DNA of 64,000 nt from an uncultured Methylophaga sp. Its GTDB lineage: Bacteria > Pseudomonadota > Gammaproteobacteria > Nitrosococcales > Methylophagaceae. The first letter of the stretch is position 1, and each line of letters begins with the position of its first letter. Position numbers and translations under genes: made by a program. The notes beneath the pieces were generated by a model. That model was not told the DNA's origin. It searched no databases and saw only the letters and a list, made by a program, of their open reading frames with translations. The stretch is from positions 186,001-250,000 of the forward strand of contig NZ_CAMYKO010000002.1 in assembly GCF_947259025.1 (NCBI RefSeq). Direction: 5' to 3'. Shown here piece by piece: positions 30,066-38,369 of the stretch.

Positions 30066-30572
30066 ATGCATTCAAATGCTGTAAAAGTCAGTCAAATTCA
30101 ACTGTTGCTGTTGAGTATGCTCAGCATTGCGCTGTTTTGGTTCTCATCAGTGGCCGTGGCCGAGGGTGATTTAACCCGTCAGACACCGATTGAAGTTGAA
30201 GTGCAACTGGGCGTCGGTGAAGCGCACCGTTTTTCACCCAGCCACCTGGAGTTTGAAACCGGCAAACTCTACAAACTGGTTTTGATCAACAACAGCAGTG
30301 CCAAACATTATTTCACCTCGATGGGCCTGGCCAAGAGAGTGTTCAGCCGCAAGGTTCAGGTGATGAAAGAAGTCGATGGCAAATTCAGCCGGACGGCAGA
30401 AATCAAAGGGGATATCAGCGAAATCGAAGTATTCCCGGGCCACAGGGTCGAGTGGTGGTTTGTGCCGGTGCAGACCGGTGAGCTGACTGATCTGCACTGT
30501 CATGTTGATGACGAAGCGTCAGGCATGACACATGAGGAACTGGGCATGACCGGCACTATCAGCATCAAGTAG
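30066..30572 (+). CDS. Exported cupredoxin-like copper protein
   Basis: A 168-residue protein with an N-terminal signal or anchor helix (about 10-32, ending SSVAVAEG), then a cupredoxin-like beta-sandwich. Candidate copper ligands are His81 (AKHYFTSMG), Cys145 with adjacent His146 (LHCHVDDE), His156 and Met161 in THEELGM. The His-x4-Met pair is typical of type 1 sites, but Cys to His spacing is wider than usual. The ATG at 30066 has an AGAGGAG site 7 nt upstream; a TTG at 30045 is unlikely. It is divergent from pagP. The partner is unknown. Confidence 0.75.
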   Translation: MHSNAVKVSQIQLLLLSMLSIALFWFSSVAVAEGDLTRQTPIEVEVQLGVGEAHRFSPSHLEFETGKLYKLVLINNSSAKHYFTSMGLAKRVFSRKVQVMKEVDGKFSRTAEIKGDISEIEVFPGHRVEWWFVPVQTGELTDLHCHVDDEASGMTHEELGMTGTISIK

Positions 30573-30585
30573 CGCTACGCCGTGA

Positions 30586-30617
30586 TGCAAGCCGGCACTC
30601 ATTGCTGCCGGCTTGCA
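30586..30617 (+). terminator. Hairpin between convergent genes, probable bidirectional terminator
   Basis: TGCAAGCCGGCA (30586-30597) and TGCCGGCTTGCA (30606-30617) form a perfect 12-bp stem with an 8-nt loop. It sits between the stops of the cupredoxin gene (+) and the DUF711 gene (-). T tracts on both sides are weak. Confidence 0.65.
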
Positions 30618-30623
30618 ATTGAC

Positions 30624-31997
30624 TTAGTTAACCAGACTTTGAATTGGCGCCGGAATACGGCCGCCCAGGCGCACAAAGCGGTTTTCCTGTTCGCCCATAT
30701 TGACCGCCATCACCGGACCTTCACCCAAGAGGCCACCGAATACTACATGATCACCGGCTTTTTTGCCCGGTGCCGGAATCAGCCGCGCGGCCGTGGTCTT
30801 CTTATTAATAACGCCAATCGCCATCTCATCAGCCATCACCGCCGACAGCATTTCTGCCGAGGTATCGCCGGGCAGGGCAATCATATCAAGACCGACCGAA
30901 CACACTGAAGTCATGGCTTCCAGTTTTTCCAGTGACAGGGTGCCGTTGGCGGCAGAATCAGCAATGCTTAAGTCTTCACAGACCGGAATAAAGGCGCCAC
31001 TCAGGCCGCCCACATGCGAGCTGGCAAAAGCGCCGCCTTTTTTGACTGCATCATTGAGCATAGCCAGAAAAGCAGTACTGCCTGGTGCGCCAATGGCCGG
31101 CAGACCAATGGCTTCAAAGATTTCGCCGACACTGTCATTTTCATTCGGTGTTGGGGCCAGCGACAGATCCACAATGCCGAAAGGTAATCCCAGGCTCTCT
31201 GCAACTTCACGGCCGACCAGTTCACCGGCGCGGGTGAGCCGGGCCGCGGTCTGTTTAATCACGTCTGCGGCGCGACTGAGATCCATATCCTGCTGTTCAT
31301 TGATCGCACGTTCCAGCGCTGCTTTGACCACGCCGGGACCACTGACACCGACACTGACCACCGCATCGGCTTCACCAATCCCCAGGTAGGCACCGGCCAT
31401 AAAGGGAACGTCCTGTGGAATATTGGCAAACACCACCAGTTTGGCGGCCGCCAGACCATCATCCTCGGCGGTCATTTCTGCGGCTTGTTTGACCACCACG
31501 CCCATGCGCTTAATGGCATCCATATTAAGACCGGCGCGGGTGCTGGCCACATTGACTGAAGAGCAAACGCGCTGGCTTTCGGTTAATGCCTGGGGAATGG
31601 CATCAATCAGTGCCTGGTCGCCGCGGCTCATGCCTTTCTCGACCAGGGCACTGAAACCACCCACAAAATCGACGCCCAGTTCCAGCGCGGCTTTATCCAG
31701 GGTTAAGGCTATCTCCACCATTTGTTCAGCATTGAATGGGGCGGCCACGACGCCAATCGGACTGACAGAAATCCGCTTGTTGGCGACTTCAATCCCATAG
31801 CGACGCTCGATCCGCTCACAAGTGGCGACCAGTTGACCGGCAGTGCGGGTGATTTTGTCGTAAACCCGGCTTTTGAAGGTGTTGATATCGTCACTGACGC
31901 AATCAGTCAGGTTAATGCCAACCGTGACTGTGCGCAGATCCAGGTTTTCCTCGCGCACCATTTGCAGGGTGGAGATAATATCTTTGGGATTAAGCAT
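30624..31997 (-). CDS. PFL (DUF711/UPF0210) family protein
   Basis: This 457-residue protein belongs to the DUF711/UPF0210 family, annotated as PFL family because of distant similarity to pyruvate formate-lyase-type folds. I see no glycyl-radical motif, so it is not expected to be a formate-lyase. Recognisable family features include RISVSPIGVVAAPF, GADFVGG-like GVDFVGGFSALVEKG, and FGIVDLSLAPTP. It follows the ACT-domain gene by 26 nt. The same two-gene pair occurs in Firmicutes, including streptococci, so the ACT protein may sense a ligand for this enzyme. Catalytic function is unknown. Confidence 0.85.
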   Translation of the reverse strand: MLNPKDIISTLQMVREENLDLRTVTVGINLTDCVSDDINTFKSRVYDKITRTAGQLVATCERIERRYGIEVANKRISVSPIGVVAAPFNAEQMVEIALTLDKAALELGVDFVGGFSALVEKGMSRGDQALIDAIPQALTESQRVCSSVNVASTRAGLNMDAIKRMGVVVKQAAEMTAEDDGLAAAKLVVFANIPQDVPFMAGAYLGIGEADAVVSVGVSGPGVVKAALERAINEQQDMDLSRAADVIKQTAARLTRAGELVGREVAESLGLPFGIVDLSLAPTPNENDSVGEIFEAIGLPAIGAPGSTAFLAMLNDAVKKGGAFASSHVGGLSGAFIPVCEDLSIADSAANGTLSLEKLEAMTSVCSVGLDMIALPGDTSAEMLSAVMADEMAIGVINKKTTAARLIPAPGKKAGDHVVFGGLLGEGPVMAVNMGEQENRFVRLGGRIPAPIQSLVN

Positions 31998-32023
31998 AAA
32001 ATATCCTGAGTGTGGCTGTGGCG

Positions 32024-32590
32024 TCAGTTAACAATACTGCTGACCGAATCAAAAATCTTGCGGTGCTGGACGCTGATTTCCAGATCCAGCCGCGTGGCGA
32101 TATCAGTCAGCGCATCACGCAATGCTTGCATGACCGTGTCTTTGGGGACATCAACTTCAAACACCATCAGGTTATCCATCGGGTTGCTGCCGCCTTTGAA
32201 AATCGCCTGAATATGGGTGATGTTAACGCCGTGCTGATAAAGCTGGGCGGCAATCTCGGCGACCAGGCCCTGGCGGTCGGGGCCAATCGCAGTGACGATG
32301 TAGGGCTGAACTTGCGCTTTATGCTGATGCCAGTCGCTGCTGCTTTCACGCCAGGGATGGACGCGGATAAACAGATCCATATCCTGGCAGGCGGCTTCCA
32401 GCGCCGTTTGCAAAGCCTCAGCGCTGTCGGCATCCGCCAGTTCAACCTGCAGCAGGGCACCAAACACGGTGTCGAGCAGAGTCTGGCTGAGGTTTTCAAT
32501 ATTGCCATTGTGCTGTTTAATAATGTCGGACACGCGGGCGATGATGCCCGGCTGATCACTGCCCAGCACTGAAATTAACACTTTATTCAT
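32024..32590 (-). CDS. Two-ACT-domain regulatory protein (GcvR-like)
   Basis: A 188-residue protein made of two ACT domains, about 1-85 and 95-180. The first begins VLISVLGSDQPGIIARVSD and the second YIVTAIGPDRQGLVAEIAA, both classic ACT openings that bind amino acids. The architecture matches the glycine-cleavage regulator GcvR and the small ACT proteins paired with DUF711. It is the first gene of the pair and probably regulates or stabilises the downstream product rather than DNA, since no DNA-binding domain is visible. Confidence 0.82.
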   Translation of the reverse strand: MNKVLISVLGSDQPGIIARVSDIIKQHNGNIENLSQTLLDTVFGALLQVELADADSAEALQTALEAACQDMDLFIRVHPWRESSSDWHQHKAQVQPYIVTAIGPDRQGLVAEIAAQLYQHGVNITHIQAIFKGGSNPMDNLMVFEVDVPKDTVMQALRDALTDIATRLDLEISVQHRKIFDSVSSIVN

Positions 32591-32664
32591 AGCTTTATTC
32601 CAAACATGATGTTCCCGGCCTTTTTATCAGTAGAGATACTGATCGCCATAACTGATGGAAGGCA

Positions 32665-33123
32665 TTATGCACCCTGAATGCGCTGCCACAACAGGCCGAT
32701 TAACCAGCCAATCAGCATCACGGTCAGAACCAGCGCGGCAATGACCACCAGGATAAACACGATATTGTCGAGCAGGCTGCGACGCACAGTCCGCTCCGGT
32801 GACTGCTGATACTGGCGCAGTAAGGCACTGTTTTTCTGATTGGCTTTCCAGACAAAATCAAAGGCATCGCCCACCACCGGCAGGCTGCCGACAGCGGTAT
32901 CAATCAACATATTGATCAGCATTCGCATTAATACCGTGCGTGGTACGCCGGCTTGATTGGCTTCTATCACAATCAGCGAAGCCAAAAGACTGCTGATAAA
33001 GTCGCCCAGCCCCGGAATCAGGCCGATAAAACCATCCAGTCCAATCCTGTAACCACCGGGCAGGGGAATACTGTTATCGAGTAACCAGCTCAGTTTTTCA
33101 TGAAAACGGCGCGGCTTGTTCAT
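32665..33123 (-). CDS. DUF4112 family membrane protein
   Basis: A 152-residue protein with hydrophobic segments near 28-52, 65-85 and 117-143. The family-typical LDGFIGLIPGLGDFISSL and DTAVGSLPVVGDAFDFVWKAN identify DUF4112. The function is unknown. Its start overlaps the rluD stop by 4 nt, so the two are translated from one message. Confidence 0.85.
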   Translation of the reverse strand: MNKPRRFHEKLSWLLDNSIPLPGGYRIGLDGFIGLIPGLGDFISSLLASLIVIEANQAGVPRTVLMRMLINMLIDTAVGSLPVVGDAFDFVWKANQKNSALLRQYQQSPERTVRRSLLDNIVFILVVIAALVLTVMLIGWLIGLLWQRIQGA

Positions 33124-34085
33124 TCTTCAATCAGCGCCGCATCATCGGCCAAAATTTTCAGCACAGCCTGCATATCCTCGGGTAAATCAGCCTGCCAGGA
33201 GACCGCCTCGCCACTGCTGGGATGCTCAAAGCCCAGAAAACCGGCATGCAAAGCCTGGCGCCGGAATCCCTGGATAGCGTCCCGGCAGGGCTGTGACATG
33301 CCCTTGGCTTGCTTGAAGCGGCCGCCATAGACCGGATCACCCAAGAGCGGATGGCGGATATGCGCCATATGTACGCGAATTTGATGGGTGCGACCGGTTT
33401 CCAGCTTGCAGCGGATAAAGGTATGGGCACGAAAGCGCTGTTCAACCCGGTAATGGGTGACAGAGGGCTTGCCGGTCTGACTGACCGCCATACGCTTGCG
33501 ATCGATGTGATGGCGGCCGATGGGTTCATCCACCGTGCCACCAGCGGTCATCACGCCAACGGCGATAGCCTGGTATTCACGTAGAACCGTGCGTGCCTGT
33601 AACTGGGCAACCAGCGAGTTGTGCGCCTGCAGGGTTTTGGCCACCATCAACAGACCGGTGGTGGATTTATCCAGACGGTGAACAATGCCGGCACGGGGAA
33701 TATTGGCAAGCTGCGGCGCATGGGCGAGCAGCGCATTAACCAGCGTACCCTGCGGGTTGCCAGCCCCCGGATGAACCACCATGCCAGCCGACTTATTGAT
33801 GATAATGACATCATCATCTTCATAAATGATATCGAGTGAAATCGCCTCGGCTGTCCAGCTATCATCCTGTTTAACCAGTTCGGTGGTGATTAATACCTGT
33901 TCGCCGCCCACCACACTGTCGCGCGGGCGCAGCTGACCGGTATCAACCGAGACCTCACCGGCCTTGATCCATTTGCTGAGCTGGCCACGGGAAAACTCGG
34001 GAAACATTCTGGCCAGAGCCTGGTCCAGCCGTAAACCGCCGAGTTCATCGGGGACTACGCCATTAAGTTGAATTTTGTCTGACAT
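33120..34085 (-). CDS. rluD: 23S rRNA pseudouridine synthase RluD
   Basis: RluD makes pseudouridines 1911, 1915 and 1917 in helix 69 of 23S rRNA. The 321-residue protein has an N-terminal S4 RNA-binding domain (about 15-75) and a RluA-type catalytic domain. The catalytic Asp is Asp139 in GIVHRLDKSTTGLL, the same number as in E. coli RluD. Further motifs are INKSAGMVVHPG and TGRTHQIRVHMAH. It is divergent from a cytochrome gene with 72 nt between starts. Confidence 0.95.
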   Translation of the reverse strand: MSDKIQLNGVVPDELGGLRLDQALARMFPEFSRGQLSKWIKAGEVSVDTGQLRPRDSVVGGEQVLITTELVKQDDSWTAEAISLDIIYEDDDVIIINKSAGMVVHPGAGNPQGTLVNALLAHAPQLANIPRAGIVHRLDKSTTGLLMVAKTLQAHNSLVAQLQARTVLREYQAIAVGVMTAGGTVDEPIGRHHIDRKRMAVSQTGKPSVTHYRVEQRFRAHTFIRCKLETGRTHQIRVHMAHIRHPLLGDPVYGGRFKQAKGMSQPCRDAIQGFRRQALHAGFLGFEHPSSGEAVSWQADLPEDMQAVLKILADDAALIEE

Positions 34086-34113
34086 TTGAACGCTAAATAG
34101 TGATTAGGCGGCT

Positions 34114-34119
34114 ATTATA
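34114..34119 (-). promoter_or_regulatory. Putative -10 element of the rluD promoter
   Basis: The minus strand reads TATAAT here, 29-34 nt before the rluD ATG in a 72-nt divergent region. The -35 match is poor. The stretch is also the only place for a promoter of the cytochrome gene on the other strand. Confidence 0.4.
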
Positions 34120-34157
34120 ACGTAGGCTAGAAGCTGAGTCTGAATTGGGAGAATCAG

Positions 34158-34454
34158 ATGCTGCCATATCGAATGATTGCAGCCGGTCTGTTACTGCTGG
34201 CCATGCCGGGATTACAGGCAGAGGGGCGTGATGCGGCTTTGCTGGCAGCTTCCTGCGCTGCCTGTCACGGCACACAGGGGCATAGTGTCGGCGGTACGCC
34301 CAGTCTGGCCGGCTTGGATCAGCTTTATTTTATTGAGCAGATGCAGCAGTTCAAAAGCGGCGAGCGTCCATCCAGCGTGATGATGAAATATGCCCGTGGC
34401 TACACGGAAGCCGAGATCCGGCTGCTGGCCAAGTATTTTGCCGCACAAAAATAA
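34158..34454 (+). CDS. Monohaem c-type cytochrome resembling FccA
   Basis: A 98-residue periplasmic cytochrome. A signal peptide covers about 1-21 (LLLLAMPGLQAEG). The haem motif is Cys33-x2-Cys36-His37 in ASCAACHGTQGHSVGG, and a Met near residues 75-76 in PSSVMMKYARGY is the likely sixth ligand. The block from the haem motif to the C-terminus resembles the N-terminal haem domain of Allochromatium FccA, the cytochrome of flavocytochrome c sulfide dehydrogenase (KSGE plus KGY-like segments). The flavoprotein gene is 22 kb away at 56.7 kb. A general cytochrome c4/c5-class carrier is the alternative. Confidence 0.8.
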   Translation: MLPYRMIAAGLLLLAMPGLQAEGRDAALLAASCAACHGTQGHSVGGTPSLAGLDQLYFIEQMQQFKSGERPSSVMMKYARGYTEAEIRLLAKYFAAQK

Positions 34455-34560
34455 TCCGCGTAGCCAATAACGCCGGAGATGCTCATGGGAAAACATGATG
34501 ATGGTTGTCGAATCATCACTGTCGATCAGTGACCTCTGCGGCTAAACAATCAGACTCGCG

Positions 34561-35379
34561 CTATCGCGGCTGGCACTGTTTACAGAAATAGGTGGCCCGC
34601 TGAGCCTGCCGTATACAGCTGATGGGTTGCTCACAGCTCAGACAGGGTTGATCCTCGCGGCCGTAAACATTGAGCTGCTGAGAAAAATAGCCGGGTTTAC
34701 CGTCGCTTTTGCGAAAGTCCCGCAGCGTGGTGCCACCGGCAAGCAGTGCTTTGTCCAGTACCTGTTTGATGGCTTCAACCAGCTTCACCATTTTCGTCTT
34801 GCTAACCTTGCCAGCAGCCTTGGCCGGATGAATCGCGGCCAGAAACAGCGCCTCATTGGCATAGATATTCCCTACGCCGACCACGATTTCACCATTCATG
34901 ATAAAAGTCTTGATACTGCTGCTGCGGCCTCTGGAGCGCTGGTAGAGGTAATCACCATTGAACGCATCCGACAGTGGTTCGGGGCCCAGGTGAGCAATCA
35001 GCGGATGTTCGTCGGTATTATCCTGGGTCCACAGCACCGCGCCGAAGCGTCTGGGATCAGTGAATCGCAGAACATGACCATTGCTGAAATAGATATCGAC
35101 ATGGTCATGTTTGCCGATATGAGCATCATTATCCAGCACCCTCAGCCGTCCCGACATGCCCAGATGTATCATCAGCGTGCCAAGGTCACAGCGCAGTAAC
35201 AGGTATTTGGCACGGCGCTCTACCTTGTGCACGGTCTGGCCTTCAAGCAAGGCTTCAAGTCCGTCTTCAACCGGCCAGCGAAGGCCTCGATGACGGACCT
35301 GCATTTTGTTGATGGACTGGCCTTCAAGATAGGGTTGCACACCACGGCGGGTGGTTTCGACTTCGGGTAATTCGGGCAT
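34561..35379 (-). CDS. mutM: Formamidopyrimidine-DNA glycosylase (Fpg/MutM)
   Basis: MutM removes 8-oxoguanine and formamidopyrimidines and cleaves the abasic site. The 272-residue sequence begins MPELPEVETTRRGV, giving the catalytic Pro2 and Glu3. The beta-hairpin Lys lies in VERRAKYLLL. The helix-two-turn-helix includes VVGVGNIYANEALF. The C-terminal zinc finger has four Cys in LSCEQPISCIRQ and TYFCKQCQ. It lies 3 nt after the DUF4340 gene and is probably last in the ABC operon transcript. Confidence 0.97.
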   Translation of the reverse strand: MPELPEVETTRRGVQPYLEGQSINKMQVRHRGLRWPVEDGLEALLEGQTVHKVERRAKYLLLRCDLGTLMIHLGMSGRLRVLDNDAHIGKHDHVDIYFSNGHVLRFTDPRRFGAVLWTQDNTDEHPLIAHLGPEPLSDAFNGDYLYQRSRGRSSSIKTFIMNGEIVVGVGNIYANEALFLAAIHPAKAAGKVSKTKMVKLVEAIKQVLDKALLAGGTTLRDFRKSDGKPGYFSQQLNVYGREDQPCLSCEQPISCIRQAQRATYFCKQCQPR

Positions 35380-35382
35380 GAT

Positions 35383-36240
35383 TTATTGGGGCAGTAGTTG
35401 TGACCGCATCGCCAGCGGGAATTCGTATTGCAGTTGCAGAGCGGGGTTGGTCAGCTGCAGGGTTTCACCGCTCAGCGTCATAATCAGTTGCAGGGGCTGG
35501 CTGTTACTTTCAAGCCACAGGCTTATCTGCGGTGATGGCAGGCTGTTCAGTTCGTCAGCATCAAGATGGCGCACTTGCATGGCATAGGCATGCTGCCAGT
35601 TGTCGACCAAGGTTTTCAGGCCGTCTGAACTGGCCGAGCTATTGTTGCTGTGCCAGCGCCCGTCGCGTTGTTCAATCAGCCGCTGCTCATCCGTCTCATT
35701 GCTGGCAGGCAAAGTCAGTTTGTTAATACTGACGCCTTCTTCAACCAGGCGGTTATCGACAAAGCTGCCGGCAGAGGCTTTAAGCAAGGGCGTCACATCA
35801 TCCTGAACCAGATACACCACGTTCCGGTGCAGCACATAGCGATTCTGGCTCAGCGATTCGGTTGCACCAAAAGCAAAGGGCTGTTCATTCATCAATAAAG
35901 TCACCTCAGGCTGATCGAGGCCGAACTCAAGCAAGGCTGACTCGTCACTAGCCGGTTGCTGACCATGAATTGGCGAGGACAGCAGGCTGAGCAGTAGGTT
36001 GACCCGTGTCTGGTTGGCGCGGGCATTGAAAGGCTGGGTGAGTTGCCAGCTTTGTTGTTGGCGCTCCAGCGTCAGCGTATCTCTGTCCTGACGCTGAATT
36101 TGAATGCGTTCTACAGCTTCAGCGCTCAATGCTGATAACCCGGCGGGTTGTTGTTCAGCGGGCTGTTCACGCTGTGATAGCCACAACAGAACAATGACAA
36201 TAACCAGTAAAACCAGGTTGGTCAGATAGCTGCTTTTCAT
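35383..36240 (-). CDS. DUF4340 domain protein of a GldG-type ABC cluster
   Basis: This 285-residue protein has one N-terminal membrane helix (about 5-22) and a large, probably periplasmic domain of the DUF4340 family. The ATG at 36240 was chosen because it forms an ATGA overlap with the gldG-like stop; an in-frame TTG at 36261 is less likely. DUF4340 proteins accompany GldA/GldF/GldG-like ABC genes in many proteobacteria, but their role is unknown. Predicted Gln/Ser-rich beta strands suggest ligand or envelope contact. Confidence 0.82.
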   Translation of the reverse strand: MKSSYLTNLVLLVIVIVLLWLSQREQPAEQQPAGLSALSAEAVERIQIQRQDRDTLTLERQQQSWQLTQPFNARANQTRVNLLLSLLSSPIHGQQPASDESALLEFGLDQPEVTLLMNEQPFAFGATESLSQNRYVLHRNVVYLVQDDVTPLLKASAGSFVDNRLVEEGVSINKLTLPASNETDEQRLIEQRDGRWHSNNSSASSDGLKTLVDNWQHAYAMQVRHLDADELNSLPSPQISLWLESNSQPLQLIMTLSGETLQLTNPALQLQYEFPLAMRSQLLPQ

Positions 36241-37607
36241 CGGCGTCGTCTCCGCCACCAAATACCCAGGCCGAAGGCCAGTAGTATTAATGGTATCACC
36301 AGCAGGAAGCCAAAGCCGATAATTATTGACTGACTTTTGTCCAGTTCAAGCTGGGTGCCAATGCTGGTTTTGACCGGAATTTCAATCAGCTTGTCGTCCT
36401 CTGCCAACCAGTTAGCCAGCGCCATCGATAGCTCCAGATTAGCCACAGTGCCGATATGACTGTTGCTGATAAAGTCACTGTCACCGACGATGGCAATACG
36501 CTGTTGCCGGTCTGTATCAGGGTGTGGACGGGTCAGGATTTGTGCCAGCGCCAGCGGCCCCGGCATATCCTCTCCGGCATCATAGCGTTGTTGTGGCAGG
36601 TTGCTCTGGCTGATAGCAGTCGACTCCACCCAGGCATCAGGTTGACTGCGCAGCAGCTTGAGATATTGCCAGTCTGTCTGCTGTTCGGTTTTGCTGGTTT
36701 CAATGGCCAGGGCATCGGCCATCAACGTCACACTTTTGATGGCCACACCGATCGGATGATTGGCATAGTCACTGATCAACACAAAGCGGGGGTCATCAAG
36801 TCCCAGCATTGATGAACTGGGATCCATTACGGTACCCGGTACAAAAGCGATGCCCAACTGCTCGGCTAATGGCGATAGCGACACGGTCTGTTCCGGATCC
36901 GCCAGCCACAATAGATTGCCACCCTGGGCCAGGTAGTCTTGAATCAGCGCGATTTCACCTGGCAACCACTCTTCCGTCGGACTGGCGATGACAAGAGCTG
37001 CCGTGTTGTCGGGTAATTCAGGTGTTTTGACCAGATTCTGGGAGTGCAGTTTGAAGCCCTGACTCTGCAGTTGTCCGGCCCAGGTAGAGAGGCTGAAATC
37101 ATGTTGCTCAAACAGGCTGCGTTCGCCATGGCCTTCAATAAATACCAGCCACTGCTGTTGCTGGCGCGACACAGTGATCAGGGCATTGGTCAGTGATTGT
37201 TCAGACAGATCCAACACATGCTGGCTCTGCTCACCGCGGCTGATGACCATTTCACCCTGTTGCTGAATACTCATCTGCCGAACCCGGTCGGGTGCAAAAT
37301 TGGGGTCAATATAGCTGACCTCAAGCTTATCGCTGTGGCGCTGGTAGCGCTGGATCAGATCGGTTACCGCGACGCGGTATTGGTATTCCGGGCTGACAAA
37401 AATATCGACCTGAACCGGTTTTTCCAGGCTGCTGAGTACCTGCAGGCTGGTGTCAGACAGGGTATGACGGGCATTAGCAGTCCAGTCGAACTGGCGGTTG
37501 TAATCCACACTGAGTTTTGCCAGCAGCACGACCGCGGCAATCAGCAGCAGGTAGAAAATGACCTGCTGCAGGCGGAAGAGACGTTGGGCGCGTTGGGTGA
37601 CTTTCAT
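36237..37607 (-). CDS. GldG-like auxiliary protein of an ABC-2 transporter
   Basis: A 456-residue protein with a helix at each end (about 16-32 and 430-450) and a large periplasmic domain between. It matches the family annotated as gliding-motility ABC auxiliary component (GldG). Recognisable stretches are the N-terminal RHTLSDTSLQVLSSLEKPVQVDIF, split across the start of the domain, and FIEGHGERSL. The basic RRRRR end overlaps the DUF4340 start. Homologues are common in non-gliding bacteria, so gliding is not implied. Confidence 0.85.
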   Translation of the reverse strand: MKVTQRAQRLFRLQQVIFYLLLIAAVVLLAKLSVDYNRQFDWTANARHTLSDTSLQVLSSLEKPVQVDIFVSPEYQYRVAVTDLIQRYQRHSDKLEVSYIDPNFAPDRVRQMSIQQQGEMVISRGEQSQHVLDLSEQSLTNALITVSRQQQQWLVFIEGHGERSLFEQHDFSLSTWAGQLQSQGFKLHSQNLVKTPELPDNTAALVIASPTEEWLPGEIALIQDYLAQGGNLLWLADPEQTVSLSPLAEQLGIAFVPGTVMDPSSSMLGLDDPRFVLISDYANHPIGVAIKSVTLMADALAIETSKTEQQTDWQYLKLLRSQPDAWVESTAISQSNLPQQRYDAGEDMPGPLALAQILTRPHPDTDRQQRIAIVGDSDFISNSHIGTVANLELSMALANWLAEDDKLIEIPVKTSIGTQLELDKSQSIIIGFGFLLVIPLILLAFGLGIWWRRRRR

Positions 37608-37625
37608 AGCAAACTTTTCTGGGGC

Positions 37626-38369
37626 TCAGTCCAGTCTTTCTCTGTCGAGACGACGAATGGTCAGTAACAGAAAACTAACGATAACAATAGCGAAAAAGCT
37701 CAGATCCTGGGTGTTGATCTGACCCTGTGACAGGGGCTGGAAATGGTTCATCAGCGAGAGCCAACTGAGTATGGAAAACTCGCCGCCAGTGTTACCGGCC
37801 CAGTCAATAATCCACAGCAGGAATAACACGGTAAAACTGCTGACGGCCGCAATCGTCGGCTGGCGGGTCAGCGAGGACATGAAAATACCGATAGCGATAA
37901 AGCTCGCTATCAACAGCATCAGCCCCAGAAAACCGGCACTCAGCAGGTAATAATCGAGGCTGGTGGCGACACTCAGAGATACAGGCATCAATACCGTCAG
38001 CAGGGCCAGAATAAAGAAAAAACCGAGGTTGCCCAGATATTTGCCGAGCACGATTTGAGTCATGCTCAGCGGGGCTGATGCCAAAAGGGGCAGGGTCTCA
38101 TTGCGTCTTTCCTCGGCAATGCTGCGCATAGTGAGCAGGGGACTTATCAGTAACACGATAATCGCCGCATTACTGAGCAGCGGCATCGCAATCATTTCGG
38201 TGACACCGGGGGCGCCGGGAATGGCCGAAATCCGGCTCTGAATACTGTTGAAATAATCGATATGGGTGAGAAACAGATAGGCCAGCAGTAACTGGGTCAG
38301 GGCCAGCATGACCCAGGCCAGCGGCGACAGAAACAGGCGATGCAGTTCGTTACGGGCAATATTAAACAT
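37626..38369 (-). CDS. ABC-2 type transporter permease (GldF/NosY-like)
   Basis: A 247-residue integral membrane protein with six predicted helices: about 15-35, 62-82, 105-130, 140-165, 172-190 and 220-238. The short charged SIAEERRNETLPLLASAPLS after the second helix is typical of ABC-2 permeases of the GldF/NosY type. It starts within the end of the ATPase gene (8-nt overlap) and precedes the gldG-like gene by 18 nt. The substrate is unknown. Confidence 0.87.
   Translation of the reverse strand: MFNIARNELHRLFLSPLAWVMLALTQLLLAYLFLTHIDYFNSIQSRISAIPGAPGVTEMIAMPLLSNAAIIVLLISPLLTMRSIAEERRNETLPLLASAPLSMTQIVLGKYLGNLGFFFILALLTVLMPVSLSVATSLDYYLLSAGFLGLMLLIASFIAIGIFMSSLTRQPTIAAVSSFTVLFLLWIIDWAGNTGGEFSILSWLSLMNHFQPLSQGQINTQDLSFFAIVIVSFLLLTIRRLDRERLD

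Noticed and set aside
30624-31997. Pyruvate formate-lyase
   Set aside because: The PFL family label is only nominal; length is 457 residues and neither the Cys-Cys active site nor the glycyl-radical segment is present.
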